A stretch of DNA of 34,124 nucleotides from Eubacterium sp. (lineage in GTDB: Bacteria > Bacillota > Clostridia > Lachnospirales > Lachnospiraceae), in the NCBI GenBank assembly GCA_017459675.1, contig JAFUCM010000027.1, positions 1-34,124 on the forward strand, written 5' to 3'. Below, in pieces: positions 1 to 6,306 of this stretch (position 1 is its first letter; every line of letters starts with the position of its first letter). The notes under the pieces are model-generated. The model saw only the letters and a list, made by a program, of their open reading frames with translations. It made no database searches and was not told the DNA's origin. Both the position numbers and the translations under genes were made by a program.

Positions 1-2
1 CC

Positions 3-51
3 ATTTCCACAGCAGCGAATTCCACCTGAGCTGCGTGGAAATTGCATCCTG
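3..51. repeat. Hairpin repeat, copy 1 (left part may be cut by the window edge)
   Basis: Two stacked stems, positions 3-10 with 35-42 and 12-16 with 30-34, enclose the 13-nt loop GAATTCCACCTGA (17-29), followed by GCATCCTG. The same loop and tail recur inside the scrA-scrB gap (6224-6273). Of seven base differences between the copies, six form three compensatory pairs, so base pairing is conserved while sequence drifts. It lies just downstream of the tex stop codon. Function unknown; it could be a mobile hairpin, an mRNA 3'-end structure or a small RNA domain. Confidence 0.75.
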
Positions 52-58
52 CTATCAC

Positions 59-80
59 GGACGGAGCCAGAGAACCGTCC
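59..80. repeat. Small GGACGG/CCGTCC hairpin downstream of tex
   Basis: GGACGG (59-64) and CCGTCC (75-80) form a 6-bp stem with a 10-nt loop, directly beside the hairpin repeat. On the minus strand this reads as a GGGGACGGTTCT-type sequence, which I recall as a dispersed motif in Clostridia, but that cannot be verified here. There is no T-tract on either side, so it is not a clear terminator for tex. Confidence 0.4.
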
Positions 81-98
81 CCTGTCTCCCTTGTCTCC

Positions 99-2393
99 TC
101 ACAGCTTCATCGACAGCCCGGTCCGCTTGCGCTTCACATCGACCGAGATTACCTTCACTTCCACGACGTCTCCGACGCTGACGACTTCCAGCGGGTGTTT
201 GACGAATTTCTTATTGGACATCTGTGAGATGTGTACCAGGCCGTCCTGGTGCACGCCGATGTCGACAAATGCGCCGAAGTCGATGACGTTGCGGACGGTT
301 CCCTTGAGGATCATGCCTTCTTTCAGGTCTTCGATCTCAAGGACGTCGCTGCGCAGCACCGGTTTGGGCATGTCGGCACGCGGGTCGCGGCCGGGCTTCA
401 TGAGTTCTTTGATGTTGTCGCGCAGGGTGATTTCACCGATGCCGAGGATCTGCGCCAGCTGTGCCGCATCCGGGCCGGCCTGTTTCGCTGTGCTGTCGGC
501 ATCTGCCCCGTCATCTTTGCCGGCTGTAGCTGCCCCGCTGCCCTTGCCGGATTTTCCGTTCGTATCCGTCCCGCCGGCCTTGCCGGATTTTCCGGCACGT
601 TCCATCTCACGGATCACTTCGGACAGCCGCCTGTTTTCTTTTCCTGCCAGCACGTCTTCCAGCTTCAGGCCCAGCAGCTCCAGCAGGCGCTTCATCGCGT
701 CATATGCCTCCGGGTGGACAGCTGTCGCATCGAGCGGCTCTTTGCCGCCGGCGATCCGCATAAATCCGGCACACTGCTCGAATGCCTTCGGCCCGAGCTT
801 CGGCACTTTGAGCAGTTCTCTGCGGGATTGGAAGCGGCCGTTTTCCTCGCGGTAGGCCACGATGTTTTTTGCAATCGGCTTGGAAATGCCGGAAATGTAT
901 TCCATCAGCGGTGCGGACGCGGTGTTCAGATCCACGCCGACGCGGTTGACGCAGTCTTCGACGACGCCGCCGAGGGCGCTGCCGAGTTTTTTCTGGTTCA
1001 TGTCATGCTGGTACTGGCCGACACCGATGGATTTCGGGTCGATCTTGACCAGCTCGGCCAGCGGATCCTGTACGCGGCGCGCGATGGATGCGGCGCTGCG
1101 CTGTCCCACATCAAATTCCGGAAATTCTTCGGTTGCCAGCTTGCTGGCGGAGTAAACAGACGCCCCCGCCTCATTGGTGATGACGTACTGCACCTTTGCC
1201 GAAATGGTCTTCAGGTATTCTGCGATAAACTGCTCGGATTCGCGGGACGCGGTGCCGTTGCCGACCGAAATCAGTGAAATATTGTATTTGGAAATGAATT
1301 TTGTCAGCACGGCGCGGGCGTCTGCCTGTTTCTTCGCGTTGGTCGGCGCCGTCGGATAAATGACATCGGTATCGATGACTTTGCCGGTCTCATCCACGAC
1401 TGCCAGCTTGCAGCCCGTGCGGAATGCCGGATCCCAGCCCAGGACGACCTGCCCGGAAATGGGCGGCTGCATCAGGAGCTGCTCCAGATTCTTGCCGAAG
1501 ACCTTGATCGCGCCGTCCTCGGCTGTCTCCGTCAGCTCATTGCGGATCTCGCGCTCGATCGCCGGCGCAATCAGACGCTTGTAGCTGTCTGCGATCACGG
1601 CCTGCAGGACCGGCGTCGTAAACGGATTGTTTCTTTTGATAATGTTGTGAGCGAGAAAACGATGTACCATCTCCTCATCCACCTGAATTTTCACCGTCAG
1701 TGCCTTTTCCGCCTCACCGCGGTTGATCGCCAGCACGCGGTGGCCCGGAATTTTCGCGACGGCTTCCTGATGGTCATAGTACATCGAATAGACACCATTT
1801 TCCTCCGCATCCTTTGCCGCGGCCGTCACCAGAATGCCGGTCCGGCGGGTGTGATTGCGGATGCCGTGACGGTATTCGGCATTGTCGGAGATTTCTTCTG
1901 CGATGATGTCCGACGCGCCGGCAATGGCCTCAGCTGCGTCTGCGACACCTTTTTCTTCCGAAATGTATGCTGCCGCGGCTTCCTCCAGCGGCTGATCTGT
2001 CTCCTGCGCCAGGATCAGATCCGCCAGCGGCTGCAGCCCTTTCTCAACCGCGATCGTCGCGCGGGTGCGCCGTTTCGGCCGGTACGGCCGGTACAGATCC
2101 TCCAGCACGACCATCGTCTCCGCCTTCTCAATGGCTGCCGCCAGTTCCGGCGTCAGCTTTCCCTGCTCCTCGATGGTTCCGAGCACCTGTGCCTTCTTCT
2201 CCTCCAGATTGCGCAGGTATGTCAGACGTTCGAACAGGTTGCGGAGCACTTCGTCATTGAGTGCGCCGGTTGCTTCTTTTCTATAGCGTGCGATGAAGGG
2301 AATGGTATTTCCCTCGTCAATCAGTTTCACCGCCGCTTCTGCCTGCTGCGGCCGGATCTCCAGCTCCGCAGCAAGGGTTTTGATAATGTCCAT
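99..2393 (-). CDS. tex: Tex-family RNA-binding transcription accessory protein
   Basis: The 764-residue cytoplasmic protein has the full Tex layout. The N-terminal helical region includes a motif beginning NTIPFIARYRKEATGAL. A central YqgF/RNase H-like domain (around residues 320-450, VVLGWDPAFRTGCKLAVVDE) follows, then helix-hairpin-helix repeats (around 490-560), and a C-terminal S1 domain (around 690-764, ILKGTVRNVIDFGAFVDIG). Tex proteins bind nucleic acid and affect transcription and gene expression broadly; the exact role is poorly defined. Residues about 601-642 are a Gly/Lys/Ala/Asp-rich low-complexity insert between the HhH and S1 regions, absent from typical Tex proteins of about 720 residues. 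The ATG at 2393 is preceded by AAAGGA. The gene appears monocistronic, divergent from the lipoprotein gene. Confidence 0.96.
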   Translation of the reverse strand: MDIIKTLAAELEIRPQQAEAAVKLIDEGNTIPFIARYRKEATGALNDEVLRNLFERLTYLRNLEEKKAQVLGTIEEQGKLTPELAAAIEKAETMVVLEDLYRPYRPKRRTRATIAVEKGLQPLADLILAQETDQPLEEAAAAYISEEKGVADAAEAIAGASDIIAEEISDNAEYRHGIRNHTRRTGILVTAAAKDAEENGVYSMYYDHQEAVAKIPGHRVLAINRGEAEKALTVKIQVDEEMVHRFLAHNIIKRNNPFTTPVLQAVIADSYKRLIAPAIEREIRNELTETAEDGAIKVFGKNLEQLLMQPPISGQVVLGWDPAFRTGCKLAVVDETGKVIDTDVIYPTAPTNAKKQADARAVLTKFISKYNISLISVGNGTASRESEQFIAEYLKTISAKVQYVITNEAGASVYSASKLATEEFPEFDVGQRSAASIARRVQDPLAELVKIDPKSIGVGQYQHDMNQKKLGSALGGVVEDCVNRVGVDLNTASAPLMEYISGISKPIAKNIVAYREENGRFQSRRELLKVPKLGPKAFEQCAGFMRIAGGKEPLDATAVHPEAYDAMKRLLELLGLKLEDVLAGKENRRLSEVIREMERAGKSGKAGGTDTNGKSGKGSGAATAGKDDGADADSTAKQAGPDAAQLAQILGIGEITLRDNIKELMKPGRDPRADMPKPVLRSDVLEIEDLKEGMILKGTVRNVIDFGAFVDIGVHQDGLVHISQMSNKKFVKHPLEVVSVGDVVEVKVISVDVKRKRTGLSMKL

Positions 2394-2456
2394 AGTGATT
2401 AGATTCCTTTCTTTTCCTGAAAAAACAGTTTATCACGGATTCCACTATGAGGCAAT

Positions 2457-2485
2457 TTGCACTTTTGGTAAGGATGCTTTACAAT
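2457..2485 (+). promoter_or_regulatory. Sigma-A-type promoter for the lipoprotein gene
   Basis: TTGCAC (2457-2462), a 17-bp spacer and TACAAT (2480-2485) lie about 110 bp upstream of the lipoprotein start. The left arm of a long inverted repeat begins at the next base, so the transcript start would fall within that arm. Confidence 0.65.
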
Positions 2486-2567
2486 GTGATGATATCAGGG
2501 TCAGGGAGCCCGGACGCGATGCATTTATGCAATTGCGGACACGGCGCATTGACCCGGATATCATCAC
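2486..2567. promoter_or_regulatory. Long inverted repeat in the lipoprotein 5' leader
   Basis: Arms 2486-2503 and 2550-2567 are complementary over 18 positions with one mismatch (GTGATGATATC and GGGTCA pairing with TGACCC and GATATCATCAC). They enclose 46 nt. The repeat abuts the -10 box, so it may be an operator, or the mRNA may begin with a large hairpin. No known riboswitch is recognised. Confidence 0.6.
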
Positions 2568-2594
2568 ACCATATATCCAATTATGAGGTTTATC

Positions 2595-3236
2595 ATGAAA
2601 CGAGCTTTGATCTTACTGATCACTTTATTATCTCTGTTAATTGCAGCCTGCGGTACTGCCGCATCCGGCAGTACCAAAAATGAAACCGCTCCGTCGGGTC
2701 CGGAATCCGGAACATCGGCCGGATCCGCGGCTGAATCGGCTGCATCCGTGACTGAATCGGCTGCATCCGTGACTGAACCGGCTGCGTCCGTGACTGAATC
2801 GGCCGATTCTGCCGCATCCGCGGTCCCGGACGAAAACACAGCCGCCGCTTCCGCCTCCGACATCACGATTTCCGATGTCGATGCAGGTCTGAGCGTGGTT
2901 CTCACTGAGATTATGGATCAGGTACACCCGGGCGAGGCCGGATCCAGCCTCAAATCTGCGCAGGCCGCGGCGGATGCACTCGATTTTGCACTCGGCACCG
3001 ACCTGGATGCGGAGATGATCGCAGCCATGACCTATGCTTACTATGATTCTCTTCACGAATCTGCAAAAGATGAATTTCCGGAACAGCTTCAGCTTCTGGA
3101 TGAGACGCTGGAAACGCTCCGGACTGCCGAAGGTGAATCGCTGCTGACAGATGCCGGCATTTCCGATTCATCGTATCCCTGGACAGACGAGGCATTTGAA
3201 CGCGCGGAAGCGATCGCACAGGCCTGCAGCAACTAA
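2595..3236 (+). CDS. Putative secreted lipoprotein, low-complexity Ser/Ala-rich N-terminus
   Basis: The 213-residue product starts with a lipoprotein signal, MKRALILLITLLSLLIAACG; the lipobox is LIAAC, so the mature lipid-modified Cys is residue 19. I chose ATG 2595 over the in-frame ATG at 2583 because GAGG (2585-2588) is correctly spaced before 2595 and the signal peptide begins there. After the Cys comes a disordered Ser/Ala/Thr/Glu tether containing three copies of the heptapeptide AASVTES. It is followed by an acidic helical domain of about 130 residues (VVLTEIMDQVHPGEAGSS onward) that I do not recognise. The YcxB-like gene follows 14 bp later, probably co-transcribed. Function unknown. 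Confidence 0.85.
   Translation: MKRALILLITLLSLLIAACGTAASGSTKNETAPSGPESGTSAGSAAESAASVTESAASVTEPAASVTESADSAASAVPDENTAAASASDITISDVDAGLSVVLTEIMDQVHPGEAGSSLKSAQAAADALDFALGTDLDAEMIAAMTYAYYDSLHESAKDEFPEQLQLLDETLETLRTAEGESLLTDAGISDSSYPWTDEAFERAEAIAQACSN
2739..2801 (+). repeat. Three tandem 21-bp units in the lipoprotein gene
   Basis: Units at 2739-2759, 2760-2780 and 2781-2801 differ by only one or two bases and encode the heptapeptide AASVTE(S/P). A partial unit precedes them. Near identity at the DNA level suggests recent slippage. The unit is a multiple of three, so copy-number changes would keep the frame and vary the tether length. Confidence 0.9.
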
Positions 3237-3250
3237 AAAGGAGTTGTCCC

Positions 3251-3736
3251 ATGAATTTCCACAAACCCCTTTATGAAACAACTACCGTTATCACACTGGA
3301 CGAATTCCGCAAGCTCAATCACGCGCTCTCCAACCGCCGCACGATGGCTGCCGTGATTCTTCTGATTGAGGCCGTGCTCGCCGGCCTGCTGGTCTTCTCG
3401 ATCCGCAGCCACAACCGCAGTTCGATCCAGCTCTATGTCATCATGCTGATCCTGCTGCCGGCGATTTCCTGGTTTATCCCGCGCTACATGGAGCGGCGGA
3501 TGTATCTGGCAAATGAGACCGCCCACAATATGGTCATGAAAACGGAATTTTACGAAGACCATCTCGAGCAGCACAGTCTGCGCGGCCACACTTCTGTAAA
3601 ATACACCGACCTGCAGAGAATCATAGAGACCAGCACGAATTTCTACATGCTGGTCTCCAAAACACAAAGTATTATCATTGTAAAAGATCACTGTCATCCG
3701 AAGCTGATTCAGTTTATTCATGAAATGATGAAATAA
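3251..3736 (+). CDS. YcxB-like membrane protein
   Basis: The 161-residue product has two adjacent membrane segments (about residues 34-52, VILLIEAVLAGLLVFSI, and 61-78, YVIMLILLPAISWFI). A soluble C-terminal domain follows (about 95-160) with the pattern FYEDHLEQHSLRGHTSVKYTDL and a late IIIVKDH strand. This arrangement matches the YcxB-like family, whose function is unknown. The ATG follows AAAAAGGAG. The gene lies 14 bp downstream of the lipoprotein gene and its last 23 bp overlap the convergent scrK 3' end, so the two converging transcripts are complementary there. Confidence 0.75.
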   Translation: MNFHKPLYETTTVITLDEFRKLNHALSNRRTMAAVILLIEAVLAGLLVFSIRSHNRSSIQLYVIMLILLPAISWFIPRYMERRMYLANETAHNMVMKTEFYEDHLEQHSLRGHTSVKYTDLQRIIETSTNFYMLVSKTQSIIIVKDHCHPKLIQFIHEMMK

Positions 3737-4673
3737 CTGCCTCGACGGCTTCCTTCGACGGCATCGCCGGAATGGCACCGCGTTTCTGTACACACAGACC
3801 CGCAACCGCATTTGCAAAGCGCAGCATTGTCTGCGCTTTTTCCATATCCAGATCTTCCGGCTTCCAGCTGTTGGAGGCAAACTGGTACAGAATGCCGCCC
3901 CAGAAGGAATCACCGGCGCCGGTCGTATCGACCAGCTCGCATTTCATCGCGGGCTCCTGCGCGCTGACGGATGCTGTTTTCAGCAGCGCGCCGTCTCCGC
4001 CGCACGTCACAACGACGCATTTAACGCCCGCCGCCAGGAGGCGGACTGCCGCCTCGTCCGGGTCGGATGCATCCGTGAGCAGATCACATTCCTCATCGGA
4101 GATTTTCATGATATCGACATATGGAATCGCTGCGCGCATTTCGCGGATCGCGGCCTCCCGGCTCTGCCAGAGCGGGGCGCGGTAATTCGGATCGTAGGAA
4201 ATCAGCGCACCGGCTTCCTTTGCGGTTTTCACCGCTGCATATGTCGCGCTTCTGGCCGGCTCATCGGTCAGAGACAGCGAGCCGAAGTGGAAGATCTTCG
4301 TCTGTTTCAGCAGATCCTCGTTCAGTTCCTCCGGTTTCAGCTGTGTATCGGCGCCGGGTTTTCTGGCGAAGGAGAAGCTGCGCTCTCCATTCTGCAGTGC
4401 GACAAACGCCAGCGTGGTAAATACATCCGGATCGCTGATCAGATTTGCCGTGTTGATCTCCAGGCCCTCCAGCACACCGCGCAAATAGGCACCGTGCATG
4501 TCATTTCCGACCTTTCCGATAAATGCCGTCCGGCAGCCCAGCTTCGAGAGAGCCGCCAGCACATTTGCCGGGGCGCCGCCCGGGTTCTGCTCGAACAGCG
4601 CGCGTCCTGCCTCGCTCACGCCGCAGGGCGTAAAATCGATCAATAATTCCCCCAGTGCTGTTACATCATACAT
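3714..4673 (-). CDS. scrK: Fructokinase, PfkB family
   Basis: The 319-residue cytoplasmic sugar kinase phosphorylates fructose, here the fructose released by the sucrose-6-phosphate hydrolase encoded just upstream. Visible family features are the N-terminal GELLIDF, the sugar-binding NPGGAPANVLAALSKLG stretch (30-46) and the C-terminal DTTGAGDSFWGG signature with the catalytic base Asp255. Length is normal for the family. The ATG at 4673 follows GGGAGG. It is the third gene of scrA-scrB-scrK, separated from scrB by 96 bp that contain a strong hairpin. Substrate assignment rests on operon context; PfkB kinases for other sugars look similar. Confidence 0.92.
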   Translation of the reverse strand: MYDVTALGELLIDFTPCGVSEAGRALFEQNPGGAPANVLAALSKLGCRTAFIGKVGNDMHGAYLRGVLEGLEINTANLISDPDVFTTLAFVALQNGERSFSFARKPGADTQLKPEELNEDLLKQTKIFHFGSLSLTDEPARSATYAAVKTAKEAGALISYDPNYRAPLWQSREAAIREMRAAIPYVDIMKISDEECDLLTDASDPDEAAVRLLAAGVKCVVVTCGGDGALLKTASVSAQEPAMKCELVDTTGAGDSFWGGILYQFASNSWKPEDLDMEKAQTMLRFANAVAGLCVQKRGAIPAMPSKEAVEAVISSFHE

Positions 4674-4720
4674 GAATCGTCCTCCCTTCCGCCGGCGTTG
4701 ATCGTTCTGCCAAAGTCCTG

Positions 4721-4765
4721 CTGCAGTGCTGCCGGCCGGCTGATACGGATCCGGCAGCGCTGCAG
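4721..4765. other. Intercistronic hairpin between scrB and scrK
   Basis: CTGCAGTGCTGCCGG (4721-4735) pairs with CCGGCAGCGCTGCAG (4751-4765) over 15 positions with one non-Watson-Crick position, and the loop is 15 nt. No U-tract follows on the operon strand, so it is not a standard terminator. A role in mRNA processing or segment stability is the likeliest reading. Confidence 0.65.
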
Positions 4766-4769
4766 TCGT

Positions 4770-6164
4770 TCAGTATTGTTCATTGACCGGCAGCGCCTTC
4801 ATCTGCCAAGCGGTAATTTCCGCACCCGGGCATGCAAATGCCACAGACAGTGACCGGTCCGCTCTGTCATCCGGATCTTCCGGATAAAACCGGGATGCAA
4901 ACACAATCGTCCCGTCATTGCAGTAAATCTCGAGCATGGAGCGGTCGATCAGCAGACGCAGATCCTGAATTGCATCCACCTTCACGCGGCGCGCACCGCG
5001 GCCACATCCGTCTGCCTCTGTCATATTCAGTTCCAGAACGCCGCCGGCAAATGCCAGCGTCACACCGTCACCAATGGCAATGTTCCATGCAGCTGACGGG
5101 TCTGCGAAACGGATTTCAACATCTCCGGCCGCGTCCGGCAGTACCAGTGTGCCGTCCGGCGCAATTGTCTGTTCGTCGAAACGGAGGGATTTGAGTTCCT
5201 CCACCGGTGTCTGCGTCACGACACCATTTTTCACCTGTAATACACGCGGCACCGTCAGGCAGTTTTCCCAGCCGCGCACATCTGTCGGATTGCCGTACGG
5301 CTTATCCGGAAGGCCTGCCCAGCCGATGAACAGGCGTCTTCCCTGCTCGTCCACAAAACTCTGCGGCGCGTAAAAATCATGACCGTAATCCCACTCTCTG
5401 AATGCAGAAAATGACTGTTCCCCGCGCAGATCGCCCTGCATGATAAAGTAACCTGCCTGATGGTTGTTCTGATAACGGAATTCCTCTGCCTCCATGCCCT
5501 GCGGGCAGATCGAGAGTACCTGCTCACCGTCCAGTTCAAAATAATCCGGACACTCCCACATGTAGCCAAAGGGCTCCTCTGTGGCAATGATCTTCACCAG
5601 CTTCCAGTCATAAAGATCTTCACTCTCATAGAGCAGAACCGACCCGCTGTCATCGTTCATCCGCGCGCCCTGCACCATGTAATAGATGCCGTCCTGCTCC
5701 CACACCTTCGGATCGCGCACATGGCGTGTGCATTCTGCCGGATAATCCTTCGTACCGAAAAGTACCTGCTTCCCGCTGTACGTTTTTCCGTCCTTCGTCC
5801 GGACAAGAATCGTGTTGCTCTCACGGCCATCGTGAATATAGTCATAATCACCGGCCAGTTTGATATTTCCGGTATAGTACAGCCAGATTTCATTTTCATG
5901 GATAAACGCACTGCCGGAATAACAGCCGTCACGGTCCGGTTCTTCCGGCCAGAACGGAACGCCCTCAAAATCCAGATGAATCAGATCGGGCCCCGCATAG
6001 TGCCCCCAGGTCCGGTGCTTCTTTCCATCCGGCCCGGGCGTATTCGGCGCATACTGAAAATAAATATGATATTGGCCATTTACCTGACACAGCCCGTTCG
6101 GGTCATTCAGCCACCCGTCCGGCGGCATCAGATGATAGGCCAGACGCCAGTTGTCTCTTGCCAT
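4770..6164 (-). CDS. scrB: Sucrose-6-phosphate hydrolase, glycoside hydrolase family 32
   Basis: The 464-residue cytoplasmic enzyme splits sucrose-6-phosphate into glucose-6-phosphate and fructose. All three GH32 acidic motifs are present: WLNDPNG with nucleophile Asp21, HVRDPKVW with the transition-state Asp, and WECPDYFEL with the acid/base Glu. The five-bladed propeller is followed by the family's C-terminal beta-sandwich (last ~130 residues). I prefer ATG 6164, which follows AGAGGGAG with good spacing; the longer frame to 6185 would start at TTG. It lies in the sucrose operon between scrA and scrK. Confidence 0.95.
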   Translation of the reverse strand: MARDNWRLAYHLMPPDGWLNDPNGLCQVNGQYHIYFQYAPNTPGPDGKKHRTWGHYAGPDLIHLDFEGVPFWPEEPDRDGCYSGSAFIHENEIWLYYTGNIKLAGDYDYIHDGRESNTILVRTKDGKTYSGKQVLFGTKDYPAECTRHVRDPKVWEQDGIYYMVQGARMNDDSGSVLLYESEDLYDWKLVKIIATEEPFGYMWECPDYFELDGEQVLSICPQGMEAEEFRYQNNHQAGYFIMQGDLRGEQSFSAFREWDYGHDFYAPQSFVDEQGRRLFIGWAGLPDKPYGNPTDVRGWENCLTVPRVLQVKNGVVTQTPVEELKSLRFDEQTIAPDGTLVLPDAAGDVEIRFADPSAAWNIAIGDGVTLAFAGGVLELNMTEADGCGRGARRVKVDAIQDLRLLIDRSMLEIYCNDGTIVFASRFYPEDPDDRADRSLSVAFACPGAEITAWQMKALPVNEQY

Positions 6165-6183
6165 AGTTTTCTCCCTCTTCTTC

Positions 6184-6306
6184 AAATCGGGGTTTGTAGA
6201 ACTCGCGCCTGTATCAGGAGGCCTTTTCTAAAGCGGCGAATTCCACCTGAGCCGCGTAGAAAATGGCATCCTGTAAAACAGGCGCGTACCCGACAAACTC
6301 CGATTT
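6184..6306. other. 123-nt imperfect palindrome between scrA and scrB; hairpin repeat copy 2
   Basis: The gap folds as one long rod. AAATCGGGGTTTGT (6184-6197) pairs with 6293-6306 (13 of 14, the exception being a G-T pair). CGCGCCTG (6204-6211) pairs with CAGGCGCG (6279-6286), CAGGA (6215-6219) with TCCTG (6269-6273), and GCC with GGC. At the tip is the two-stem hairpin (6224-6263) shared with the window start, with the same 13-nt loop at 6238-6250. The right end overlaps the scrA stop codon. It is not a terminator, having no U-tract. Confidence 0.8.

Noticed and set aside
231-1277. 348-residue plus-strand open frame opposite tex
   Set aside because: Antisense to a well-conserved tex gene, with no ribosome site or family motif.
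6165-6185. Longer scrB start at TTG 6185
   Set aside because: The ATG at 6164 has a well-spaced AGAGGGAG, and the extra residues MKKREKT are encoded by that ribosome site itself.
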